64,000 nucleotides of DNA from CAG-390 sp964522215 (GTDB lineage: Bacteria > Bacillota > Clostridia > Oscillospirales > CAG-272). A model generated the notes under the pieces. It was not told the DNA's origin. It saw nothing but the letters and a program-made list of their open reading frames with translations, and searched no databases. A program made the translations under genes and the position numbers. This document shows positions 53,304-62,181 of the stretch, one piece after another. The stretch covers positions 29,128 to 93,127 of the forward strand of contig CAZFVR010000005.1 of the NCBI GenBank assembly GCA_964522215.1. The letters run 5' to 3'. How positions within the stretch are numbered: the first letter of the stretch is position 1; each line of letters opens with the position of its first letter.

Positions 53304-53933
53304 TCAAGCCGGATCCGAGCTTTCGATTATAAAGATCCCGCCGCGGCGGACGGATATGAGGGCGCAATTGCCGACTATCTCATTGCTGACGGCGTATTGG
53401 CGGCGGCGGGTAAGGGTGGCGTTCTTCAGCGGATAGCGCACGCCCTCAATGCTGACGCCGCGCACACGCTCGTCGGCCGCAACAAGCGAAAGATATTTAT
53501 GCTCGCTCCTGCCGATAAGCGCTGAGCTTGAGCGCAAAAACCTTATGCGGTCGCGCCCGTCTGTCATAACAGCGTACACGCCGCGCGCCGAAAGATCCTC
53601 AAGGATGGCTATATTTGACAGCGTATGGTCAAGCCTGCCGCCAAGCCCGCCGATGATGACCAGCTCCTCGGCTCCCCGCTCAATGGCAAGCTCGACCGCA
53701 AGCTGCGTATCGGTATCATCCTTTTCCGCAGGGACGCGGATAAGTTCAACGCCCTCGGGTATATCGGCGGCGGGGAGAGAATCAAGATCCCCCACCAAAA
53801 GATCCACCCTGTCGCCGAGTGCGCGGGCGGTAAGATAGCCCGAATCGGCGGCGATGCGTATATCATCCGCCTTTGGATGCTCGGTCACGCGCCCGACCTC
53901 GACCCTGCCGCCGGTGTAGATAAATGCTCTCAT
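53304..53933 (-). CDS. thiN: Thiamine pyrophosphokinase
   Basis: 209 residues from ATG 53933, which overlaps the rsgA stop as ATGA. Signatures: IAADSGYLTARALG, LVGDLDSLP, PAEKDDTDTQLAVELAI, GGLGGRLDHTLSNI and a C-terminal beta domain (VSNEIVGN). It makes thiamine diphosphate in the cytosol. rsgA-(rpe)-thiN order is usual in Firmicutes; rpe is missing here. Confidence 0.95.
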   Translation of the reverse strand: MRAFIYTGGRVEVGRVTEHPKADDIRIAADSGYLTARALGDRVDLLVGDLDSLPAADIPEGVELIRVPAEKDDTDTQLAVELAIERGAEELVIIGGLGGRLDHTLSNIAILEDLSARGVYAVMTDGRDRIRFLRSSSALIGRSEHKYLSLVAADERVRGVSIEGVRYPLKNATLTRRRQYAVSNEIVGNCALISVRRGGIFIIESSDPA

Positions 53934-54931
53934 TTTCCCTTTCCCCAAAACGGCTTGGATCGCAGCGCCGAGTACATCTCAAGATAGCTTGCATGCCGCG
54001 CCGCCGATATCTCGCCGTTTTTTACCGCGCGCACTATGGCGCAGTCCTCCTCTTTTGTGTGCGTGCAATCGGAATACCGACAGCCGCCAAGATATTTTTT
54101 AAATTCCCGCATCGTGCCGGGCAGGTCATCGAGACCGAAAAAGTCAAAGCTTTCAAAATCCAGCAGTGAAAAGCCGGGGGTATCCGCCAGATAGCCGCCG
54201 CCTGACAGCGGATAGAGCACTGCGGCGCGGGTGGTGTGCCTGCCACGGCCTATCTTTTCGCTGACGCCTGCGGTGCGCAGGGAAAGCTCCGGAAAGAGGG
54301 CATTCATGAGTGTGGATTTGCCGACCCCCGATGCGCCCGCAAAGGCAGAAACACTGCCGCGCGGCAGGCTATCGATAAACGCCGAGACATCCCCCACTCC
54401 CTCGCCTGTGGCGCAGGAGAGCGGAAAGACCCTAAAGCCCGCACTGCGGTAGATATCGGCAAGCTCTGCGGTGCGCTCGCGGTCAAGCTCGCACTTGCCG
54501 ATGATGATCACCGGCTCGATGGAATTATACTCGGCAATGGATATCAGCTTATCCAGTGTCGGCAGTATAGGAGCCGGGCGCGCCGCCGCAACCGCAGCAA
54601 AGATATGATCGATATTTGCAAGCGGCGGGCGAATGAGCGCATTGCGGCGCGGCAATATTTCGGATATCACCCCGCCCGAGCCATCTGCGGCATCGGCACG
54701 CGCGGCATCCTCCGCCGTGACCCTGACCATATCGCCGCAAAGAACGCGGTCAAGCCGCGCCTCTGTGTTATATGCGCCGGCAGTCCTCGTTTCACCCACG
54801 CCGGGAGCTCGCACCGAGCCGCGAACGCGACAGCTGATACAGCCGCCGCCCTCAAGGAACACGGTGTAGATGCCGCCAACGCCGCGCAGCACGCGGCCGA
54901 GGCGTCCCTCCTCGCTTTTTTCTGTTATCAT
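53930..54931 (-). CDS. rsgA: Ribosome small-subunit GTPase RsgA, variant G4 motif
   Basis: 333 residues from ATG 54931 (GAGGTG upstream). Order G4-G1-G3 is circularly permuted as in all RsgA: IIGKCELD, then GASGVGKSTLMNAL, then DTPGF; the zinc knuckle CRYSDCTHTKEEDC closes the GTPase. An OB domain is N-terminal. Odd: the G4 motif NKxD reads GKCE, with both base-recognition residues changed. It matures the 30S subunit. Start site and synteny leave little doubt about identity. Confidence 0.95.
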   Translation of the reverse strand: MITEKSEEGRLGRVLRGVGGIYTVFLEGGGCISCRVRGSVRAPGVGETRTAGAYNTEARLDRVLCGDMVRVTAEDAARADAADGSGGVISEILPRRNALIRPPLANIDHIFAAVAAARPAPILPTLDKLISIAEYNSIEPVIIIGKCELDRERTAELADIYRSAGFRVFPLSCATGEGVGDVSAFIDSLPRGSVSAFAGASGVGKSTLMNALFPELSLRTAGVSEKIGRGRHTTRAAVLYPLSGGGYLADTPGFSLLDFESFDFFGLDDLPGTMREFKKYLGGCRYSDCTHTKEEDCAIVRAVKNGEISAARHASYLEMYSALRSKPFWGKGK

Positions 54932-55250
54932 TTTACACCTCGGCGGACATCGCCGCCGCCTTTCTCCTCCCGCCCCCCATCCTACGGCAAGATGATAAAA
55001 TGTCTCCCGCAAACGGATGGAAAGCAAGATCTGTTTTTTGTTGTCACACTTTATCCATATGGCTTTTATGTGTGTTCGCACAGCACATCGTAAGCCGTCC
55101 CCCGCCAACGGATGCAGTACATAGCCGTAAGCCGGTGCGATATCCAACGTCACGAGCGAAGAATACAGAAAAATACATTCAATTTGAAATCCGCTCTGCG
55201 GATCTCTTACTCAACGCACGCTGCGCGTGCATTTCACGTTCCGCGGATCG

Positions 55251-55340
55251 GAATATATCACTTTGCGGCGAAAGCCGCAAAATATCACTCCGAGCCTCGC
55301 GCGGAATATCACCCAAGCGATGCGCTGTATATCATCACTC
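55251..55340. repeat. Tandem ATATCAC/hairpin array
   Basis: Three or four copies of ATATCAC spaced by 17-21 bp, each spacer a small palindrome (TTTGCGGC-GAAA-GCCGCAAA; TCCGAGCCTCGCGCGGA; CCAAGCGATGCGCTGTA). It lies just after the stop of 55335-56876. The rest of 54932-55250 shows no gene. Confidence 0.6.
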
Positions 55341-56876
55341 GCCCAAGATCTCGGCGGCCTTAAGATATTCGGCGGTGATGGATATCTCCGCCGCATCATG
55401 CGAAAAGGTCACAAGCACGCCGCCGCGCAGGCTGTTATGGTAGGCAAAGCGCCCGCCAAGTCCGGGTGACAGATAGCCGATCGACCCTGCGGAGGCTACA
55501 GTTATATCGCCGCGGGAGATATCCGTCTTCCCGGTGCCGTCACAATCCACCACAAGGCTCACGCCGGACACAAGCATCCGCTCGATGCCGCTCATACCGT
55601 CGTGAAGCTCGGCCTCATCGATATCCGATGACTCGCCGTCATCCTCCTCGGCATTCTCCAACTCTCCAAAATCACCGCAGGTGACAACGCACAGGGGCAT
55701 CGGGGCGTTCCCCGCGGCCTCGATAAGCTCGGCACATACCGCGGAGGTCCTCGCGCTGTTGCCGTTCATATCACTGCCGCCGACAAGCCAAATGCCGCCT
55801 GCCGTCTCTCCCATGCTGATCTCGATGAGCGAGCCGTCCCCCGGGCCTATACAGCCCTCGGTTGCCGCCACTACCTCATTTTGCATCACGGCGGGAAGAT
55901 CACCACCATCCGCCGCATCCTCGGCGGCTCCGATAAAGCTCCAGCTGATGCCGCGCGCATTCAGCGGCGCGGCAATAGCCGCCCACGCCGCACGCAGCTC
56001 GGCACGGTCACCGGCCCCGGCCGAAAGCTTGCCTGTAAAGATGACAAGATCCGGCTCGGCATCATCAAGGAGTGCCTCGATGGCGGTGATCGAATGCTCA
56101 TCGGCATCCGGTGCGGCAAGCACCAGAACGCGCACCTCGCGCTTGTCGCCAAGCTGATTTTTGGATATCAATATACCCTCGTCCGTCTCCTCGGTGCGGT
56201 CAATACGGAAGTTTGAATACCCTGAGAGTGCCGCGTTAAGATCCGGTGAGTTGACACCGCCATTGTTTACGGCAATTGCGGAGGCGGAATCTCCGTTGTA
56301 ATTGCTGAGGAAGCGGTCGATACCCGCCGCCGCGCCCTCACTGCCGAAGGCCTCGATTATCAGGTCGCCGCGGCTGTTGAAATATGTACGAAAGCCGTCA
56401 GCCCCCACCGAATAATAGGCATTGGTATAGTCTGTCTCGGATAGCTCGGTATGCCCGATAACTATCGCGCCGCCCTCCCGCTCGCGGTCGGTGCCCGCAT
56501 CGGCGGATATCACGGCCATGGCATCGGCTGCGGGAATGAGCCTTGCGGCGTAGCCGTATCTGTCATACAGCTCACCCGCCAGCTCGCGTGCCGCATCAAG
56601 CGACCACTCGCTGCCCGGATTATCGCGATAGATGATATCAAGGCTCACGCTCTCATGCGCATCTGCCGCGCCGGCAGCTTGGTCATTATCGGCGTTCATT
56701 ACCATCATCTCGCCCGCGGCAGGGAAAAGTCCTATTGCCATGGCGGTAAAGATCACAGCCCCCGCCGCGCGGAAGACACCGCCCGCCGCACGGGCTTGAA
56801 GCATTTTGTTGACGGCCGATATTAGGGCAATGGATATTCGATGCACAAATACCGCCGCCATTTTAAAGAGATTCAT
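55335..56876 (-). CDS. Secreted degenerate calcineurin-like phosphoesterase with N-terminal alpha/beta domain
   Basis: 513 residues from ATG 56876 (weak ribosome site; AAAGGAAAGG is ~30 nt upstream). A membrane helix or signal (AAGAVIFTAMAIGLFPAAG) is followed by residues ~65-190 related to the domain in the 12142-13425 lipoprotein (IVIGHTELSETDYT). Residues ~210-510 align by eye with metallophosphoesterases (EPDLVIFTGKLSAG; ISWSFIGAAEDA; LRGGVLVTF) but the metal ligands are gone: the GDxV Asp is Lys, and GNHD reads GAAED. It is probably inactive, perhaps a binding protein. It is inserted between prkC and rsgA. Confidence 0.72.
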   Translation of the reverse strand: MNLFKMAAVFVHRISIALISAVNKMLQARAAGGVFRAAGAVIFTAMAIGLFPAAGEMMVMNADNDQAAGAADAHESVSLDIIYRDNPGSEWSLDAARELAGELYDRYGYAARLIPAADAMAVISADAGTDREREGGAIVIGHTELSETDYTNAYYSVGADGFRTYFNSRGDLIIEAFGSEGAAAGIDRFLSNYNGDSASAIAVNNGGVNSPDLNAALSGYSNFRIDRTEETDEGILISKNQLGDKREVRVLVLAAPDADEHSITAIEALLDDAEPDLVIFTGKLSAGAGDRAELRAAWAAIAAPLNARGISWSFIGAAEDAADGGDLPAVMQNEVVAATEGCIGPGDGSLIEISMGETAGGIWLVGGSDMNGNSARTSAVCAELIEAAGNAPMPLCVVTCGDFGELENAEEDDGESSDIDEAELHDGMSGIERMLVSGVSLVVDCDGTGKTDISRGDITVASAGSIGYLSPGLGGRFAYHNSLRGGVLVTFSHDAAEISITAEYLKAAEILGE

Positions 56877-56991
56877 AGATCGATCGGTCTTGACCCAAAA
56901 GGGTCGCCTTTCCTTTAATTTTCCGCTCTCGCGGAGCTTTTGTTGTTTTCCTATATTAATATATAGGATATATCGGTTGCACAGGTGTGCA

Positions 56992-59702
56992 TTACTCACT
57001 GACCTCGCCATCGGGATCGACTACCGGTCCCGGCTCGGGCTCCGGTTCGATAACAGGCTCGGTGACAGGCTCGGTGACNNNNNNNNNNNNNNNNNNNNNN
57101 NNNNNNNNNNNNNNNNNNNNNNNNNNNNNNNNNNNNNNNNNNNNNNNNNNNNNNNNNNNNNNNNNNNNNNNNNNNNNNCGGGAGGTGTTGAAGTCCCCGC
57201 GGAGACGATGAGCATCACTATCTCCTCCCACTCGCGCTCGCGCAGGCTCTCCCCGCCCTCCGGCGACTGGTCTATCACCGTGCCGGCAGGCATCGGCGAC
57301 TCGACCTCGGTAACATACCAGATGAGCTTTGCCGCAAACAGGCGTTCCTTGGCCTCGGAGAGAGTCAGACCAATAACATCCGGCACGGTAAGCACCGCCA
57401 TGTTGTTGGTGTATTCCTCACCGCCGCTGACCGTTACATCCACCGTTATCTCACCCGGGTAACCGCTTACAGTCACTCCCTGCGGCGTCATTTGGTCGAT
57501 GACCGTGCCCGCAGGCTTATCACTGCGCACATACCAGATATACCCGATATCCGCGCCGTAGAGTGCCAGTGTTTCCCGCGCTCCTGCCAGCGTTTTGCCG
57601 GAGATGCGCGGCATTATAAAGCTTACCGCCGTAGGCGTGTAGCTCTTGCCCGCGCTAATCGTCAGCACGACGCTCTCGGTATCCGGATCTATCGAATACC
57701 CAAAGCCCGCGCTTATCTCGGTGCTGCCGCCGGGTGACTGCGCTATGACCTCGCCCAGCGGCCGATCGCTTGCCGCACTGCGCACACGCGCCGTGCGCAG
57801 ACCATATGTAGCCAGCAGAGCCACCGCATCGGCACGGCTCATGCCGGTAACATTCGGAATAAACTCGGTGGCATGCTCTGCCCCGCCGCTGACGGCAAAG
57901 CTTACGGGATCGATGCCCGGGATAGCCTCGCTGCCCTCGGCCGGGTATTGCCCCAGCACCGTGCCTATCGGCTGCGGCGAGCGGGTGTATATCACCTCGC
58001 CTACCGTTAGGCCAAGCTCGCCCATGGCGGTCATGACCTGCGCCTCGCCAAGCCCCACAAAGCTTGGCAGCTCAACACCGTCGACAGCGCCGGAGATCCT
58101 GCCGCGGCTGACGCGCACCGTTACCTCACTGCCCGCGACCAGGCGAGCGCCGGGTGCGGGGTCTGTCATTATCACATAACCCGACCTTACGGCGGCGTTT
58201 GCCTCCTCTACCACCTTAACGATAAAGCCCATGCCGCGCAGCTCATTTTTTGCGGTGCGCCAGTCGCTGATGGTGTAATCCGGCATGATCAGCATGCGCG
58301 GGCCGAGGCTGAGCGTTACATTTACCGTGCAGGGTACTTTTTTGTGCGAGCCTGCGGTAGGATACTGCTCGATGGCACTGCCCGCCGCGGCATCATCCGA
58401 ATATTGCTCGTCATAGACCAGTATCACATCCCCCTCGCGCAGGCCCTGCCGCTCAAGCTCGCCGCGAAGCATCTCGGCGCACAGCTCGCGGTCAAGACCC
58501 GAAAAATCGGGGATCTTAACGCCAAGCGTTTTGGTGGTCATGACGCCAACGACCTGATCGAATGCGTAGAAAAGCGATACAAGACCCACAATGAGCAGTG
58601 CAAACGCTACGCCCATGATTATGGGAGTCATGGATCTTGAGGGCTTGTTTTCTGCGCGATTGCGGCTTGAGCGCTTAAAGGCCTCGATACGCGCGGGGCT
58701 GTAAACACTGCGTGAGGGATCCTTTTTGATCCTGCGCAGCTCACGCAGCATATCCGCCGCCGTGCGATAACGCTTTTGCGGCTTTTTTTCCATGGCGTAA
58801 AGAATGAGCTGTTCAAGCCCGCGCGGCACATCCTTTGAGATCTTATGCGGCGGCTCGGGGCGGTCGTTCATATGCATGAGCACGACGGATATCGGGCTTT
58901 CATCATCAAACGGCAGCCTGCCCGTCAGCATCTCATACATCATAACGCCGAGGGAATAAAGGTCACTGCGCTCGTCTGCGGCGCAGTTTTGCGCCTGCTC
59001 CGGGCTGATATAGTAAACAGTGCCCACCGTTTTATCGGATCCCTCCGAGTCGTCCGCGCTTGCCGCGCCGTCTTTTTTGTTTTTGTCTTTGTCTTTATCT
59101 TTATCTTTATCTTTGTCTTTGTCTTTGTCTATATCTTTATTCTGCAAAACTGCATCCGCCGATGCCGCCGCGCCCTTGGGAAGCTTTGCTATGCCAAAGT
59201 CCATCACCTTGACAGCACCGTCCTTGAGCAGCATTATATTTTGCGGCTTTATATCGCGGTGGATGACTCCCCTTGAGTGCGCGTGCACGAGCGCCGAGAG
59301 TATCTGCTCGGTATACGCAATGATCTCACGCGGCGAAAGTGCGCCGCGCTTATCCATATACGCGCGAAGAGATACGCCCTCAACATACTCCATTACAAGA
59401 TATTTATGCTCGGTATCCACCGAAACAGCATGGATATCCACAATGTTGGGGTGGGAGAGCATTGAAACGGCGCGCGATTCGTTTAAAAAGCGCTCGACCG
59501 CCTCACGCTCGCCGGCTATCTCGTCACGCAGCATCTTGATGGCAACGGTGCGATCCCCCTGCGTGTCATACGCGCGGAAGACTACCGACATACCGCCGGT
59601 GCCGAGTATCTTTTCAAGCCTGTATCTGCCGTCAAGCAGAGTTTGGGCGTATTTTTCAAATATATATTTTTCAAACGGTAAGGATGATCTTGTATTTTCC
59701 AT
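56992..59702 (-). CDS. prkC: Ser/Thr protein kinase with six PASTA domains, interrupted by assembly gap
   Basis: N-terminal kinase domain (~20-330): GTGGMSVVF, VAIKMLR (Lys), HRDIKPQN (catalytic loop), MDFGIAKLP. Between DFG and GTVYYISPEQA lies a ~50-residue insert rich in Lys-Asp repeats. One membrane helix (IIMGVAFALLIVGLVSLFYA, ~365), then six PASTA domains to ~840 that bind muropeptides. A 100-N gap (57079-57178) cuts the C-terminal tail; the frame that reads VTEPVTEPVIEPEPEPG and stops at 56992 is the likely true end, so the gap length is wrong modulo three. Partner phosphatase PrpC is encoded upstream. Confidence 0.93.
57079..57178. other. Assembly gap (100 N) inside prkC
   Basis: Placeholder of exactly 100 N flanked by repetitive GGCTCGGTGACA units coding Thr-Glu-Pro; the repeat probably broke the assembly. 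Confidence 0.98.
59085..59138 (-). repeat. Hexanucleotide microsatellite coding (Lys-Asp)n in prkC
   Basis: About nine units of AAAGAC/AAAGAT on the coding strand. It lies inside the activation segment of the kinase. Confidence 0.92.
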
Positions 59703-59853
59703 TTTATCGTTCCGGTGCCGCGCGGCTCTCTGTGATCCTTCTTTTTTTCATATTCGGGGTCAGACCGGGGATACTTGCATGAGTGCGTGAATATTCCCCG
59801 CCATTAGTTATTATCCCTGTGTACCCACCCGAATTATGTATTATAATTGAAGC

Positions 59854-60031
59854 TTATGGCACCACCGCACAATTCTTTTCGTTCAATTGCGCCGTCAGAA
59901 AATTCGTCAGATGAAACAATTTTTCGCGCGCAGCTTATTCTACGCTAAGAAAAAACGTGAAATATGACGGATCCTATGCAAGCAAGCGGACGGAAAATGC
60001 TCCGGCCGTGAATTGCGCGGTGTTGCCTTAA
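59854..60031 (-). repeat. MITE-like element, copy 2 (178 bp)
   Basis: Inverse-orientation homologue of 33306-33484, same ends (TTAAGGCAACACCGCGCAAT at 60031 side; TTATGGCACCACCGCACAAT inverted at the other). It fills half of the 325-bp space between prpC and prkC and supplies the prpC stop codon. Confidence 0.88.
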
Positions 60032-60801
60032 AGCTCGGCTATCAGTACAGTTATGTTATCCGGTCCGCCGGCGGTGTTGGCAAGCTCCACAAGCCCGCGT
60101 GCCTTTTCGGCAAGCGTGCCGCCATCCCGCACGACCGTCATTATTATCTCGTCGCTCACGCACCCGCTGAGTCCATCGGTGCAAAGCAACAGCCAGCGGC
60201 CGCCCTCGCCTGCCCTGATATCCAGCGAGCGTATATCCGGGCGCACCGTGTCGTCAATGCCGACGGCGCGTGTTATCACATTGCGCACCGGGGAGACGCG
60301 CGCCTCCTCGGCGCTCATCTCGCCTATATCTACAAGATGCTGAACATAGGAGTGATCATGTGTGATCTGAGTGATAGAATCACGCCTGATATCATACATG
60401 CGACTGTCACCGATATTGAGGTAATATCCGCCGACACCGGGACAGATAAGAAGCGCTACGAGCGTTGTACCCATGCCCGCCAGCTCGCGGTCGCCATCGG
60501 CGGCAGAGCGCACGGCATTGTTTGCCAGCACCGCACCGCGCTCAAGCGCATGCTTCATGGCAGCGGCCGTTGGCGGCGGCGCATCCTCACCGCTCTCACC
60601 CGCGTGGGGCAGCGCATCCCTTACCGCGCCAACAAAAACATCTCGTGCAGTGGCGGCGGCAGTCGCGCCTCCCGCGTGACCGCCCATACCGTCGCACACG
60701 ACGCAAAGTGTGGCGCGGCCGAGGGTGTATATTCCAAAGCAGTCCTGATTTTCGGCTCTGCGCGAGCCGATGTCGGTCAGTCCGTAGCAATTAAGTGACA
60801 T
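60028..60801 (-). CDS. prpC: PP2C-type protein phosphatase
   Basis: 257 residues. Metal and catalytic motifs: RRAENQDCFG, VCDGMGGHAGG, LNIGDSRMY, LLCTDGLSG and GGPDNITVL. It removes phosphates placed by PrkC. Both genes normally abut; here 325 bp with the MITE-like repeat separate them. The last codons CTT TAA are part of the repeat end. Confidence 0.96.
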   Translation of the reverse strand: MSLNCYGLTDIGSRRAENQDCFGIYTLGRATLCVVCDGMGGHAGGATAAATARDVFVGAVRDALPHAGESGEDAPPPTAAAMKHALERGAVLANNAVRSAADGDRELAGMGTTLVALLICPGVGGYYLNIGDSRMYDIRRDSITQITHDHSYVQHLVDIGEMSAEEARVSPVRNVITRAVGIDDTVRPDIRSLDIRAGEGGRWLLLCTDGLSGCVSDEIIMTVVRDGGTLAEKARGLVELANTAGGPDNITVLIAEL

Positions 60802-61032
60802 TGGTAGCTCCTTTCACGCATGATGCGCCAATGCGCGGCGGCAGTATATGATCATACCGCCTTAAATTGACCTTGATCTTGCGAAAAGATTATTAGGATG
60901 GAAATAAATATGATCCGGGGGCGAGGAGACGGTCGGGGGAATGCTTGTGCGCGCGGTGGTCGTTTTACCTTTTAATTAAATAATGCTTGCATTTTATTTT
61001 AAAATAAATCTTTTGCACGCGCAGCGTGTATA

Positions 61033-62181
61033 TCACTCGCTCTCCGCGCGGCGAAGCTGTCCGCAGGCGGCCTCGATATCCGGTCCCAAGCGGCGGCGAA
61101 CGGTGGCGCGTACGGCATGCGCCTCAAGCTCCGCCGCAAAGCGGGCTATCTCGGCGCGGGTGGGCGGCCCGAGCCCGGTCTCCGGTACAGGATTTACCGG
61201 GATAAGGTTTACATGTATAGGCATGCCCTCCCCCTGCCGCCGCAGTGAGCGGTTGAGCAGGTCGGCAAGCTGCAAGGCATCTGCCTTTGTGGCATTTTTG
61301 CCCTTGATAAGGGTGTATTCAAAGGATATCCGCCGCCCGGTAATGCCGTAATAGTAGCGGCAGGCGGACATAAGCTCGGCTATGGGATAACGGCGATCCA
61401 CCGGCATTATTTGGGCGCGCGTCTCATCCGTAGGCGCGTGCAGGGAGATCGACAGGGTGATGGGCAGTCGCTCCTCTGCCAGCCGCCTGATGCCGTCCGC
61501 CAGCCCGCAGGTGGAAAGAGATATATGCCTGTACCCTATATCCAGCCCGCGGCGGTCGTTGACCAGATGCAAAAATCTTATTACGTTTTGGTAATTATCC
61601 AGCGGCTCGCCAATGCCCATCATGACGATGTTATCCACCCGCTCGCCGCTGTCGGCGGTAACGGCTATGACCTGCCCCAGTATCTCGCCCGCGGTAAGGT
61701 CACGCACACGCCCGCCAATGGTGGAGGCGCAAAAGGCACAGCCCATGCGGCATCCCACCTGCGAGGATACGCAAACGGTGTTGCCGTGCTCGTAGCGCAT
61801 AAGCACCGTTTCAACACACGCGCCGTCAGCCATCCTAAAAAGATATTTTGCAGTGCCGTCCACCGCCGAGATCCGGCGGCGCACGACCTCGGGCAGATGA
61901 TATGGCGCGATCGCCGCAAGCCGCTCACCGAGTGCGCGAGGCACGCCGGGGATCGAGAGTGGGGACTTTGCACGCGCCAGACCCTTAAATATCTGCTCGG
62001 CGCGGTATTTCGGCTCACCAAGCGAGAGGATGAGCTCCTCAAGCTCGGAATATTCATAAGACAGCAGGTCGGGCGGTGGCGCGACCGCCGCCGCGGCTTT
62101 TTCTTTATCTTTCTCTATTAAATTTAAATCGGAAGGTTTCAATTGCTCTTTTTCTTTTTTATTCTCGTCCATCGTTGTCAT
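61033..62181 (-). CDS. rlmN: 23S rRNA (adenine-2503-C2)-methyltransferase RlmN
   Basis: 382 residues. Radical SAM cluster CRMGCAFCAS, SAM motif VMMGIGEPLDNYQNV, catalytic Cys in SLHAPTDETRAQ region and the C-terminal Cys in IEAACGQL. The N-terminus carries an additional ~45-residue charged stretch (NKKEKEQLKPSDLNLIEKDK). It overlaps rsmB by 4 nt (ATGA). It methylates 23S rRNA and some tRNAs. Confidence 0.96.
   Translation of the reverse strand: MTTMDENKKEKEQLKPSDLNLIEKDKEKAAAAVAPPPDLLSYEYSELEELILSLGEPKYRAEQIFKGLARAKSPLSIPGVPRALGERLAAIAPYHLPEVVRRRISAVDGTAKYLFRMADGACVETVLMRYEHGNTVCVSSQVGCRMGCAFCASTIGGRVRDLTAGEILGQVIAVTADSGERVDNIVMMGIGEPLDNYQNVIRFLHLVNDRRGLDIGYRHISLSTCGLADGIRRLAEERLPITLSISLHAPTDETRAQIMPVDRRYPIAELMSACRYYYGITGRRISFEYTLIKGKNATKADALQLADLLNRSLRRQGEGMPIHVNLIPVNPVPETGLGPPTRAEIARFAAELEAHAVRATVRRRLGPDIEAACGQLRRAESE

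Noticed and set aside
59085..59138. CRISPR-like repeats
   Set aside because: The repeats are 6-bp coding units without spacers; no CRISPR array or cas gene is visible in the window.
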